Source of the DNA: Acidovorax sp. Leaf78
Lineage (GTDB): Bacteria > Pseudomonadota > Gammaproteobacteria > Burkholderiales > Burkholderiaceae_C
NCBI RefSeq assembly: GCF_001422735.1
Contig: NZ_LMLZ01000011.1
Coordinates: 1-54,480, forward strand
Direction: 5' to 3'
Length of the DNA: 54,480 nt
The position numbers and the translations under genes were made by a program. Shown in pieces: positions 31,702-39,819 of the stretch; the first letter of the stretch is position 1, and the number at the start of each line of letters is the position of its first letter. Below the pieces are notes generated by a model. That model was not told where the DNA came from. It saw only the letters and a program-made list of their open reading frames with translations, and did not search any database.

Positions 31702-33864
31702 ATGACCAGGCTGCGCCGTGCGCTGCAGGGCGCGGGCTCCACGGTCACGGTTCTTTGCGTGGCCGTGCTGATGGTGCTGGGGGCCGGGGAATGGGCCACG
31801 CGCAATGAGCTCGACAGCCAATGGGACAACCTGCGCCGCTCGGCGGAGGTGCAGGCCTTGGCGCTGCGGGGCGTGGCCACGCGGTACAGCTACCTGCCCT
31901 TCACCGCCGCGCAGCAGCCGCTGGTGGCGCAGTTGCTGCGCAACCCCAGTTCGCCGCAGGTGCGCGAGGCTGCCAACGCGTATCTGCAGACCGTCAACAC
32001 CCGCGCGGGCTCCGACACGCTGTACGTGATGGATGCCCAGGGCATGACCCTGGCGTCGAGCAACTGGGACACCCCGAGCAGTTTCGTCGACCAGAACTAC
32101 GGCAACCGCCCGTATTTTCGCGACGCGCTGCACGGGCTGACAGGCCGCTTCTACGGCGTGGGCAAGACCACGGGCGAGCCCGGCCTCTTTGCGTCCGCAC
32201 CTGTGCAGCAGGCCGACGGCAAGGTGATCGGCGTGGTGGCCGTGAAGGTGCGCATGCAGCCCATCGTGGACACCTGGTCGCAGCTGCGGGACCCGGTGTT
32301 CGTGGCCGACGAGCGCGGCATCGTGTTCCTAGGGTCGGTGGCGCCCTGGCTCTATAAGACCACTCGGCCGTTGCCGCACGACGCGGTGCGGCAGGTGCAG
32401 CACGACGAGCAGTACGGCGCGCAATGGTCGCCGGAGCCGGTGCCCTGGAAGCTGGAGCTGCCTGCCGACCAGCCCGGCGGGCAACTGCGCGTGCCGGACA
32501 CCGGCAAGGAATACCTGGCGTACGAGGAGCCCCTGCCCGACCTCGGCTGGTCGCTGACCATCACGGCCGACAGCAAGGTGGTGGCCGTGGCCCGCCAGCA
32601 GGCCTGGGCGCTGGCCACCCTGGCGTCGGGCCTGCTGGTGCTGGGTGCGCTCTACTGGCAGCTGCGCGAGCGGCGCCTGACCGAGAACCGCCAGGCCCGC
32701 ATCGAGCTGGAGCAGCGGGTGCACGAACGCACCCACGAACTGCAGCAGGCGCAGGCGTTCCGCCAGTCGATGGAAGATTCGCTGCTGGTGGGCATGCGGG
32801 CGCGCGACCTCGAAGGCCGCATCGTCTATGTGAACGCCGCCATGTGCGACATGGTGGGCTACAGCGCGGACGAGCTCATCGGCTGCCTGCCGCCCTACCC
32901 CTACTGGCACCCCGACGACCTGGCGCGGCACTGGAAGGACAGTGACACCGCCCTGGCCGGCAAGGCCACGCCGCACGGCCACGAGAACCGGCTGCGGCAC
33001 CGCAACGGATCGGACGTGTACACCATGTTCTACACCGCGCGGCTCATCGACGGCGACGGCGAGCACATCGGCTGGATGAGCTCGGTGGTGGACATCACCG
33101 CGCAAAAGCGGGCTGAAGAGCACCAGCAGCAGCGCGAGGCCCAGCTGCAGCGAGTGCAGCGCGTGATCACGGTGGGCGAGATGGCATCGACCCTGGCGCA
33201 CGAGCTGAACCAGCCGTTGGCAGCGCTGGTCAACTACGCAGCCGCCGCCAAGTCGCTGGCCGCGCAAGGCAAGGTCGCCCTGCTGAACGACACCCTGGCA
33301 GCGCTCTCGGCCCAGGCGCTGCGTGCCGCCGACATCGTGGGGCGCATTCGCCGCTGGGTGCGCCAGCACCCCGAGTCGCGCGAGCCTTGCGACCTGAACG
33401 CCGCGGTGGACCAGTCCCTGGCCCTGCTGCTGCGCGCCGAAGCCCGCCGGCACGGCGTGGCGGTGCGCCTGGACCTGGCCCGCGAGCCCGTGCAGGTCAG
33501 TGCAGACCGCGTGCTGCTGGAGCAGGTGGTGCTGAACCTGGGCCTGAACGCGCTGCAGGCCATGCAGTCGCACGCCACGCCGCCTGCGGGGCACGAGCTG
33601 CTGCTGCGCACCACCAACGAGGCGGGCCGGGCTTCCTTGCAGGTGCTGGACCGCGGCCCGGGCTTGGCCCCGGAGATCGCCGACCGCCTGTTCGAGCCTT
33701 TCTTCACCACCCGCTCCGACGGCCTGGGGCTGGGGCTGAACATCTGCCGCTCCATCGTCGAAAGCATGGGGGGCGAGCTGCTGGCCCGCAACCGCGAGGG
33801 CGGTGGCGCGGTCTTCGAGATCCGGCTGCCGTCCCACACCCCGCCACCCGCACTCTCGCCATGA
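31702..33864 (+). CDS. Sensor histidine kinase, DctB-like
   Basis: A 720-residue membrane sensor. The first membrane segment is at about residues 12-30, a periplasmic double-Cache-type ligand domain spans about 40-285 ('SFVDQNYGNRPYFRDALHG', 'GEPGLFASAPVQQ'), and the second segment is at about 300-322. A cytoplasmic PAS domain (about 350-460; 'MVGYSADELIGCLPPYPYW') and the kinase follow: H-box 'LAHELNQPLAALVNYAA' with H500, N-box 'VLNLGLNALQAM', G-box 'DRGPGLAPEIADRLF' and 'SDGLGLGLNICRSIVES'. DctB relatives sense C4-dicarboxylates or related acids. ATG at 31702 precedes the first membrane segment. Its stop overlaps the start of the response-regulator gene by four bases. Confidence 0.92.
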   Translation: MTRLRRALQGAGSTVTVLCVAVLMVLGAGEWATRNELDSQWDNLRRSAEVQALALRGVATRYSYLPFTAAQQPLVAQLLRNPSSPQVREAANAYLQTVNTRAGSDTLYVMDAQGMTLASSNWDTPSSFVDQNYGNRPYFRDALHGLTGRFYGVGKTTGEPGLFASAPVQQADGKVIGVVAVKVRMQPIVDTWSQLRDPVFVADERGIVFLGSVAPWLYKTTRPLPHDAVRQVQHDEQYGAQWSPEPVPWKLELPADQPGGQLRVPDTGKEYLAYEEPLPDLGWSLTITADSKVVAVARQQAWALATLASGLLVLGALYWQLRERRLTENRQARIELEQRVHERTHELQQAQAFRQSMEDSLLVGMRARDLEGRIVYVNAAMCDMVGYSADELIGCLPPYPYWHPDDLARHWKDSDTALAGKATPHGHENRLRHRNGSDVYTMFYTARLIDGDGEHIGWMSSVVDITAQKRAEEHQQQREAQLQRVQRVITVGEMASTLAHELNQPLAALVNYAAAAKSLAAQGKVALLNDTLAALSAQALRAADIVGRIRRWVRQHPESREPCDLNAAVDQSLALLLRAEARRHGVAVRLDLAREPVQVSADRVLLEQVVLNLGLNALQAMQSHATPPAGHELLLRTTNEAGRASLQVLDRGPGLAPEIADRLFEPFFTTRSDGLGLGLNICRSIVESMGGELLARNREGGGAVFEIRLPSHTPPPALSP

Positions 33865-34541
33865 CTGACCACCACCCCACCACCCCTTTGGCCTGCGCAA
33901 CACCTGCGGTTCATGTCTACATCGTCGACGACGACGAAGGCGTGCGCCACTCCCTGGCCGCAATGCTTCTGGCCGGCGGCCATGTGGCAGAGCATTTCGA
34001 AGGCGGGGCAGAGTTTCTGGCCCATGCCGACCTATCCCGGCCCGGCTGCGTGCTGCTGGATTTGCGCATGGACGGCATGAGCGGGCTGCAGGTGTTCGAG
34101 GCCATGCGCCAGCGGGGCACGGTACTCAAGACGGTGTTCCTGTCCGCCCACGGCGAACTCGCTTCGGCCGTGACCGCCGTCAAGCAGGGCGCGGTGGACT
34201 GGCTGGAAAAGCCGTGCGACGAAGCCACGCTGCTCGCCGCCGTGCACCGCGCCGCGACCCTGTCCAAGGAAGTGGCCGCCCACACGCAGCGGCGCACCCA
34301 GCTGCTGGAGCGCTGGAATGCATTGAGCCCCCGCCAGCAAGAGGTGGCGCGCCTGCTGGCCACCGGCATCAGCAGCAAGGAGGCCGCCCGCGCCATGGCC
34401 CAGCGCGACCCGGAACGCCCCATCGACCCGCGCACCGTGGACACGCACCGCTCGGCCATCTTTCTCAAGCTGGACATCCGCTCGTCGCACGAACTGGGCA
34501 TGCTGGTCGAGGACCTGGGGCTCTCCAGGACTCCGTCCTGA
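33861..34541 (+). CDS. FixJ/LuxR-type response regulator
   Basis: A 226-residue response regulator, partner of the upstream kinase (ATGA overlap). The receiver has the acidic cluster D23-D25, phospho-acceptor D67 in 'GCVLLDLRMDGMSG', Ser at 95 and K117 ('VDWLEKPCDE'). The C-terminal helix-turn-helix ('LSPRQQEVARLLATGISSKE', 'DPRTVDTHRSAIFLKL') is LuxR type but carries about seven extra residues, 'QRDPERP', between the scaffold and recognition helices. It probably controls the adjacent solute-receptor gene. Because it lacks a sigma-54 interaction domain, sigma-70 promoters are expected. Confidence 0.9.
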   Translation: MTDHHPTTPLACATPAVHVYIVDDDEGVRHSLAAMLLAGGHVAEHFEGGAEFLAHADLSRPGCVLLDLRMDGMSGLQVFEAMRQRGTVLKTVFLSAHGELASAVTAVKQGAVDWLEKPCDEATLLAAVHRAATLSKEVAAHTQRRTQLLERWNALSPRQQEVARLLATGISSKEAARAMAQRDPERPIDPRTVDTHRSAIFLKLDIRSSHELGMLVEDLGLSRTPS

Positions 34542-34569
34542 CCCCAAAGAACGCCCCACCCGAAGGTTT

Positions 34570-34594
34570 TCGTAAGCCTTCTTACGATTTTTTT
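34570..34594 (+). terminator. Hairpin with T7 run between the two-component genes and the receptor gene
   Basis: Stem TCGTAAG-CCTT-CTTACGA (34570-34587) followed by seven T residues (34588-34594). It has the form of an intrinsic terminator for the regulator transcript. It ends only five bases before the first ATG of the next gene, so it must also lie in or at the very start of that gene's leader. Confidence 0.75.
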
Positions 34595-34599
34595 GCACA

Positions 34600-35586
34600 A
34601 TGGCACCCATGAACCGCAGAAACATACTCATCGCCAGCGCCGCCCTCACCGCGGCTTTCTCCTCCAACGTCGCGCTTGCGCAGGACTCGGGCCAGCCCAT
34701 CCGGCTGATCGTGCCCTACGCAGCGGGCGGCCCCATCGACGTGACGGCCCGTGCGCTGGCCGAGCGCGTGCGCGACTCGCTGGGCACCGTGATCATCGAC
34801 AACAAGGGCGGCGCGGGCGGCAACATCGGTGCCGACGCCATCGCCAAAGCCGCGCCGGACGGCCTGACCATCGGCATCGCGGCCACTGCCACCCACGCCG
34901 TCAACCCCTGGCTGTACACCAAGATGCCGTACGACGCCGCCAAGGACTTTGCGGGCATCACGCAGATGGTGCGCGTGCCCAACGTGCTGGTCATCAACGC
35001 CGCCAAGGCCGAGCAGCTCAAGATCCACACCGTGGCCGACCTGATCGCCTACGCCAAGGCCAACCCGGCCAAGCTCAACTACGGCAGCGGCGGCAACGGC
35101 AGCGCCGGCCACCTGGCGGGCGAGATGTTCAAGCAGCGCGCCGGCATCTTCGCGCTGCACATCCCATACCGCGGTGCCAACCCCGCGCAGCTGGCGCTGC
35201 TGGGCGGCGAGGTGGACTTCAACATCGACAACCTGGCCGCCGCCGCGCCTAACATCCGCGCAGGCAAGCTCAAGGCCCTGGCCGTGACCTCGCTGGACGC
35301 CTCGCCCTCGCTGCCCGGCGTGCCCGCCCTGTCCGCCACCTTCAAGGGCTTTTCCATCGACACCTGGTGGGGCCTGGTGGCGCCTGCAGCCACGCCCAAG
35401 CCCATCATCGACAAGCTGAACAAGGCTTTCGTGGCGGCGCTCAACGCGCCTGAAACCAAGACCCGCTTCGCCGCTCTGCTGGCCGAGCCGGTGTCCACCA
35501 CACCAGCACAGTTCGACAGCTTTATGGCCGCCGAGCGCGCCAAGTACCAGCAGGTGGTGAAGGCGTCTGGCGCGAAGGTGGATTGA
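34600..35586 (+). CDS. Bug-family periplasmic solute-binding protein (TctC-like)
   Basis: A 328-residue periplasmic receptor of the Bug/TctC family, abundant in Bordetella and Comamonadaceae. The signal peptide covers about residues 1-27 ('NRRNILIASAALTAAF..ALA|Q'). Family blocks are 'PIRLIVPYAAGGPIDVTARA', 'IDNKGGAGGNIGADAIAKA', 'VADLIAYAKANPAKLNYG' and 'ALHIPYRGANPAQLALLGG'. No tctA/tctB permease genes are adjacent. In Bordetella some Bug proteins signal to a sensor kinase instead of serving transport; the neighbouring two-component system makes that possible here. Starts at 34600 or 34609 (second Met); neither has a Shine-Dalgarno, because the terminator hairpin occupies that place. Confidence 0.93.
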   Translation: MAPMNRRNILIASAALTAAFSSNVALAQDSGQPIRLIVPYAAGGPIDVTARALAERVRDSLGTVIIDNKGGAGGNIGADAIAKAAPDGLTIGIAATATHAVNPWLYTKMPYDAAKDFAGITQMVRVPNVLVINAAKAEQLKIHTVADLIAYAKANPAKLNYGSGGNGSAGHLAGEMFKQRAGIFALHIPYRGANPAQLALLGGEVDFNIDNLAAAAPNIRAGKLKALAVTSLDASPSLPGVPALSATFKGFSIDTWWGLVAPAATPKPIIDKLNKAFVAALNAPETKTRFAALLAEPVSTTPAQFDSFMAAERAKYQQVVKASGAKVD

Positions 35587-35616
35587 CCGCCCAAAGCGCG
35601 CTGCGCTGGGGCTGTC

Positions 35617-36735
35617 TCACGAAATGAAGCGGCCGTCTCGGGTGAGCATCGAAATGTCGGTGAACGATGTCCCGAGGCGCTTGCCGCCCCGGTAGTCCAG
35701 CTTGTAGTCGCCATAGGCCAGCGGAGCCTCCTGCAAGGCATCGGCCACCGCGGCCGCGGTGGCCGCCCCTTTCGTTCGGCCCAGCGCGTCGGCAAAGGCG
35801 CGGCCCAGCAAAAAGCCCTGGTAGGTCATGTAGTTCTTGGGCACCGCCGACGCGGCGATGGCGGTTTCGTAGTCGCGCGCCAGCGGGCTGAGCGTGGAAA
35901 ACGGGTTCGGCACCACCTGCGACACGATGAGCCCCGAAGCACTGCTGCGCACCGAATCCACGAGCCCGGGCGTCGCGCCCTGCGACAACAGGTAGATCGA
36001 GCCGGGAAACACATGGGCCTGGTGCAATCGCTCGAGCAGGACTTTCACCCCCGCACCGGCATACACCATCACCAGAAATGCCGCCTTCGAATCCAGGAAG
36101 GCTTTGAGCACCACGTCTGCATTGGAGCCATCGGGCGCAGCAGCGATCGCGCCTTTGAACTCGATCTTGTTGTCCTGCGCTGACAGGCGCGCACTGTCGA
36201 CCCAGGAGGCGCCTGCGGGCACGTCGGTGTGCACCACGAACACGCTCTTGTGCGAGATGGTGGCGCCATGCCGCACCATGTTCCTGACCTCATCGCCGTA
36301 GCTCGCGCACGAGAAGAATGTGAACTCCTGCTTGATTTTGCGCACGCTGTCGTCGCCGGTCAGCGCAAAGAGCGGCACCCGCTTTTCCTCGCAGTACGGC
36401 ATCACGGCCTTGGCCACGCCCGTGCCGGCCACGCCGATGATGGCGGCCACCTTTTCCTGCTCCACCAACCGCTTGGCATTGGTCAAGGCGGTCGGGCCGT
36501 CGAGCTTGTCGTCGAGCGTGATCAGCTCGATCTGCCGCGCCTGACGGCCTCGGTTGGCCTGGTCGAACGCGGCCTTGATGCCCTGGGTGTACATGCCACC
36601 CATTTCGCCAAAATTGCCCGACAGCGCCACCGTCTGCCCGATCCGGACGACCTCGGAAGCACTGGCGCTGCGCCCCATCCAGGACAGCGGCGCCAATACC
36701 GTAGATTGAACCAATGTGCGGCGATGGATAAGCAT
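35617..36735 (-). CDS. ABC-transporter substrate-binding protein (Liv/branched-chain amino acid type)
   Basis: A 372-residue periplasmic-binding protein of the LivK-like (type 1) family. An N-terminal signal region ('HRRTLVQSTVLAPLSWMG', processing near 'SASA|SE') is followed by 'VVRIGQTVALSGNFGEMGG', 'IKAAFDQANRG', 'LVEQEKVAAIIGVAGTGVA' and 'KSVFVVHTDVPAGASWVDS'. It is an orphan: no livHMGF genes are near. ATG at 36733-36735 is used; a frame extends to 36870 without signal-peptide logic. Orphan receptors of this kind occur frequently in Comamonadaceae; the ligand is unknown. The upstream region is unusually AT-rich. Confidence 0.88.
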   Translation of the reverse strand: MLIHRRTLVQSTVLAPLSWMGRSASASEVVRIGQTVALSGNFGEMGGMYTQGIKAAFDQANRGRQARQIELITLDDKLDGPTALTNAKRLVEQEKVAAIIGVAGTGVAKAVMPYCEEKRVPLFALTGDDSVRKIKQEFTFFSCASYGDEVRNMVRHGATISHKSVFVVHTDVPAGASWVDSARLSAQDNKIEFKGAIAAAPDGSNADVVLKAFLDSKAAFLVMVYAGAGVKVLLERLHQAHVFPGSIYLLSQGATPGLVDSVRSSASGLIVSQVVPNPFSTLSPLARDYETAIAASAVPKNYMTYQGFLLGRAFADALGRTKGAATAAAVADALQEAPLAYGDYKLDYRGGKRLGTSFTDISMLTRDGRFIS

Positions 36736-36875
36736 GGTGCAGTTAATTTCTGTGCTGATTGAATACTGCCAACAGCGTGACAGAAAATCAGTATGCCGCA
36801 CCGGCCATAATCCACTCAAATCCAGCCGACACGGCAACAGTTCGATTTTCTGTGCCGCTCGTTCGTGCAATCCTT

Positions 36876-36900
36876 CTATGAAATCAAAGGATTTTCATAG
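36876..36900. promoter_or_regulatory. Inverted repeat upstream of the Liv-type receptor gene
   Basis: CTATGAAATC and GATTTTCATAG are nearly perfect inverted arms around AAAG. It is about 140 bases upstream of the receptor start on the minus strand and could be an operator or a leader hairpin. Confidence 0.4.
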
Positions 36901-36933
36901 CGTTTACACCCATTAATTCAGACATCCGATAAG

Positions 36934-36945
36934 CGGAATATTCCG
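36934..36945. promoter_or_regulatory. Perfect 12-bp palindrome CGGAATATTCCG
   Basis: A perfect palindrome in an AT-rich context about 200 bases upstream of the receptor gene. Symmetry suggests a dimeric regulator site; no known motif is recognised. Confidence 0.35.
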
Positions 36946-37259
36946 AATAAAAAACCGCGTCGATATTCACAACCACAGAAAATCACTAACGACTCTTCAA
37001 TTGCAGCATTTCACACAACGCTGAGGCGCTCCAGCACATCACTGAACCGCCACGAGTCACCGCGGATGGAGACAACCGCAGACTTCAACCGTCGTTGCAG
37101 CGTCACCCCAACCTGCCCATCGCCGCTAGTGACCCGCGGCTGACGGCCAACGCCACGGCATACGCCGCAGACGCACTGCAGTTCCACCAACGTGCAAAGG
37201 GCCTCCGCCGGGTGGGCCGCAAAGCGGTGCATGCCTTCTGCCCTATGCAATTCAATAGA

Positions 37260-37298
37260 AAAACAGCCGCTACCGCTTGTCTATCAAGCGCCAGCAGC
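37260..37298 (-). terminator. Intrinsic terminator after the GlxA-type gene (repeat family 1)
   Basis: On the minus strand: GCTGCTGGCGCTTG, loop ATAGA, CAAGCGGTAGCGGC, then TG and five T residues. The core CGCTTG..CAAGCG (37274-37290) is perfect. It lies about 40 bases past the stop codon of the regulator gene. Stem, T run and the flanking TTGCTACTAAA link it to the repeats at 9191, 27618 and 23636. Confidence 0.82.
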
Positions 37299-37336
37299 TA
37301 TAAATTTAGTAGCAAACAAGCAATGGCTGCATCGAA

Positions 37337-38356
37337 CTATTCAGTGCGCCGAAACTGCCGCCGATAGGCCGACGGCGCAATGCCCAGGCTAGCGGAAAAG
37401 TGCTGCCGAAGCGAAACCGCCGAGCCGAAGCCGGCCTCGATGGCCACCGCCTCGATGGACTGATCGCCACCCTCCAGCAGGCGCTGTGCGAGGGCGATGC
37501 GTTGGTTCTGCAGCCACTGGCCCACGGTGGTGCCGGTGGACTGCCGAAAGCGCCGTGTAAAAGTGCGCGGGCTCATCACGGCGCGCTCGGCCAGGGCCTC
37601 CAGGGTGTGGGTTTGGTGCAGATGCTCACCCACCCACTGCAGCAGCGGCGCCAGCCGGTCGCCACGCACCGACGGCGCCACCGGCTGCTGGATGTACTGC
37701 GCCTGCCCGCCCTGCCGGTGCGGGGCGACCACCATGCGGCGCGCGGCGCGGTTGGCGACCTCGGCGCCGTGCTGCTGGCGCAGCAGGTGCAGGCAACAAT
37801 CGATGCCCGCAGCTGTGCCGGCGGAGGTAAGCACCGGGCCGTCCTCGACATACAGCACCTCCGGGCGCGGCAGCACGCGGGGGTAGCGCCGCGCAAACTC
37901 CTGCGCCAGCGCCCAGTGCGTGGTGGCGGCACGGCCGTCGAGCAGCCCCGCCTCGGCCAGCACAAAGGCGCCCAGGCACAGCCCCACGATGCGCGCGCCG
38001 CGGCGGTGCGCCGCCTGCAGCGCCGCCAGCAACGCGGGTGGCGCAGGGGCCAGGTCATCGCGCCAGGACGGCACCACGATGATCTGCGCGCGCCGCAGTG
38101 CCGCCAGGCCATGGTCCACGTGGATACCAAAGCCGGCCGAGGTGCGCAGCGGGCCGGGCTCCACGCCGCACACCACCAACCGGTAACGGTGCACGCCCTC
38201 GGCCGTGCGGTCCTCGCCAAACACCAGGCAGGGCACCGACAAGTGGAACGGGCTGATGCCGTCGAAGGCCACCACGGCCACGGAGTCCGGGGTGGTCAGG
38301 GAACTGGGCCTAGCAGAAGCGAGGCCGGGTGCGGAGGGTACAGCGGCGGTGTGCAT
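37337..38356 (-). CDS. GlxA-family AraC-type regulator with DJ-1/PfpI domain
   Basis: A 339-residue regulator with an N-terminal DJ-1/PfpI (class I glutamine amidotransferase-like) domain at about residues 22-190 ('VAVVAFDGISPFHLSVPCLV', 'ARIVGLCLGAFVLAEAGLLD') and a C-terminal AraC helix-turn-helix at about 235-335 ('LEALAERAVMSPRTFTRRF', 'AVAIEAGFGSAVSLRQHF'). In this family the DJ-1 domain usually senses a small molecule and does not catalyse; the 'GLCLGA' nucleophile-elbow Cys is present. It diverges from the isochorismatase-like hydrolase gene at 38480 and probably controls it. Confidence 0.93.
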   Translation of the reverse strand: MHTAAVPSAPGLASARPSSLTTPDSVAVVAFDGISPFHLSVPCLVFGEDRTAEGVHRYRLVVCGVEPGPLRTSAGFGIHVDHGLAALRRAQIIVVPSWRDDLAPAPPALLAALQAAHRRGARIVGLCLGAFVLAEAGLLDGRAATTHWALAQEFARRYPRVLPRPEVLYVEDGPVLTSAGTAAGIDCCLHLLRQQHGAEVANRAARRMVVAPHRQGGQAQYIQQPVAPSVRGDRLAPLLQWVGEHLHQTHTLEALAERAVMSPRTFTRRFRQSTGTTVGQWLQNQRIALAQRLLEGGDQSIEAVAIEAGFGSAVSLRQHFSASLGIAPSAYRRQFRRTE

Positions 38357-38479
38357 GATGGCCCGATTCTATCGATGATTGTCAATCCAGCCACTTTTGG
38401 TCGACTGCCGAACCGCGAACAATCAGCCCCATTCCTTCCACACCCACTGTTTTTTCTTCAACCCTTCAGGACTGTGACC

Positions 38480-39115
38480 ATGACCGCTTCGACCCCCACG
38501 CCCCGCCGCGCATTGATCGTCATCGACGTGCAAAACGAATACTTTGCGGGCGGCAACCTGCCCATCGAATACCCGCCCGTCGCCGACACGCTGCCCAACA
38601 TCGCCCGCGCCATGGACGCCGCCCACGCCGCCGGCGTGCCGGTGGTGGTGGTGCAGCACACGGCGCCTGCCGGTGCTCCCGTGTTCGACAAGGCCACCGA
38701 CCGTTGGCAGCTGCACCCCGAAGTGGCCCGCCGCCACGCCGACCACCGCATCGAAAAGAGCATGGCCAGCGCCTTCACGAACACCGGCCTGGCCGACTGG
38801 CTGGCCGAGCGCGGCATCGACACCCTGACCGTCGTGGGCTACATGACGCACAACTGCGACGCCAGCACGATCTACGAAGCCTCGCACCGCGGGCTGTCGG
38901 TAGAGTTCCTGGCCGATGCGACGGGCGCGCTGCCCTACGCCAATGCCGCGGGCCGCGCGAGCGCCGAAGAGATCCACCGGGTCTTTAGCGTGGTGTTCCA
39001 CAGCAACTTTGCCGCAGCCGTGTCCACGGCCGACTGGATGGCCGCGGTGCAGGCGGGCACGGCGCTGGCCAAAGACAACGTGTTTGCGTCCAACCAACGC
39101 GCGCGGCAGGGTTGA
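38480..39115 (+). CDS. Isochorismatase-like cysteine hydrolase
   Basis: A 211-residue hydrolase of the isochorismatase/nicotinamidase superfamily. The catalytic triad is visible as D16 ('ALIVIDVQNEYF'), K93 ('RIEKSMASAF') and C126 ('VVGYMTHNCDAST'). Members hydrolyse amides or vinyl ethers (nicotinamide, carbamoyl compounds, isochorismate); the substrate here is not evident. ATG at 38480 follows CAGGAC and starts just before the first strand; a much longer upstream frame is only a shadow of the divergent regulator gene. Its pairing with a GlxA-type regulator is common and suggests substrate-induced expression. Confidence 0.9.
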   Translation: MTASTPTPRRALIVIDVQNEYFAGGNLPIEYPPVADTLPNIARAMDAAHAAGVPVVVVQHTAPAGAPVFDKATDRWQLHPEVARRHADHRIEKSMASAFTNTGLADWLAERGIDTLTVVGYMTHNCDASTIYEASHRGLSVEFLADATGALPYANAAGRASAEEIHRVFSVVFHSNFAAAVSTADWMAAVQAGTALAKDNVFASNQRARQG

Positions 39116-39209
39116 ACCCCTGAGTCGCCGGCGGCGGCTTCCCCCTAGGGAACACCACCTGCGGCTTGCCGAGGCTTGGCGGGTCCGATCAGTGGGATCA
39201 GTGGTCGGG

Positions 39210-39746
39210 CTACAGCCCTTCGCACCACACCGTCGCCAACTTCTCGATGCGCTGGTCCTGCACCGCCGCTAGCCAATCGGGGTGGACTTGGCGGGGCGCG
39301 ATCTCGGCCAGGGGCAGGAGCACGAAAGCGCGTTCCCGCAGGCGCGGGTGCGGCACGGTCAGCGTGGCCGTGTCGATGGCCTGTTCGCCAAAAAACAGGA
39401 TGTCGAGGTCCAGCGTGCGGGGTGCATTGCGGTAGGGGCGCTCGCGGCCGGCGGCGGCCTCAATGGCCTGCAGCGCGCTCAGCAAGGCCTGGGGGGCCAG
39501 GGCAGTGCGCACGGCGACCACCGCGTTGTGATAGTCCGGGCCCGTGGCATCCACCGGCGCGCTGCGGTATAGCGACGAAGCGCGCAGCACCCGCGTGCCC
39601 GGCAAGGCATGGATGGCACGGGCGGCTGCGCCCAGGGCGGCGGCGGCATCGCCCAGGTTGGCACCCAGGCCGATATAGGCCGTGGTGGCGGGGTGGTCGT
39701 CAGGCCGCAGCGCAGGCGCTGCGCCGCTCTGCGGTGCCGGGTTCAT
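39210..39746 (-). CDS. folK: 2-amino-4-hydroxy-6-hydroxymethyldihydropteridine diphosphokinase
   Basis: A 178-residue HPPK of folate synthesis; it transfers pyrophosphate from ATP to 6-hydroxymethyl-dihydropterin. Diagnostic motifs are 'AYIGLGANLGDAAAALG', 'LYRSAPVDATGPDYHNAVV' and 'RTLDLDILFFG', with the metal-binding Asp pair, followed by 'VPHPRLRERAFVLLPLAEI'. ATG at 39744-39746 is used; the frame continues to 39971 but that part overlaps pcnB. About 20 N-terminal residues are Pro/Ala-rich and non-conserved. It is the last gene of the hda-HAD-pcnB-folK block. Confidence 0.95.
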   Translation of the reverse strand: MNPAPQSGAAPALRPDDHPATTAYIGLGANLGDAAAALGAAARAIHALPGTRVLRASSLYRSAPVDATGPDYHNAVVAVRTALAPQALLSALQAIEAAAGRERPYRNAPRTLDLDILFFGEQAIDTATLTVPHPRLRERAFVLLPLAEIAPRQVHPDWLAAVQDQRIEKLATVWCEGL

Positions 39747-39819
39747 CGGGGTCTGCGCCGTGGGTTGTCTGGCTGCCGCACCGACCGCATCGCGGCTGCA
39801 GGGCGCGGGGCCATGCCGA

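Larger units (their letters stand above)
36736..37336. other. AT-rich intergenic region with palindromes
   Basis: About 600 bases with no convincing gene. Near the receptor gene it is markedly richer in A+T than the rest of the window. It holds the inverted repeats CTATGAAATC / GATTTTCATAG (36876-36900) and CGGAATATTCCG (36934-36945), which could be operators or promoter elements for the receptor gene. Toward the right end is the repeat-type terminator at 37260-37298. A minus-strand frame at 37011-37250 has no family resemblance and no ribosome-binding site, so it is not called. Confidence 0.5.

Noticed and set aside
30337..33963. Long minus-strand frames opposite the flavoenzyme and the histidine kinase
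   Set aside because: His/Arg/Val-rich composition typical of antisense of GC-rich genes; the plus-strand genes explain the region.
37011..37250. A 79-codon minus-strand frame in the gap left of the GlxA-type gene
   Set aside because: No ribosome-binding site, no family resemblance, Cys/Arg-rich composition, and it runs beside a terminator.
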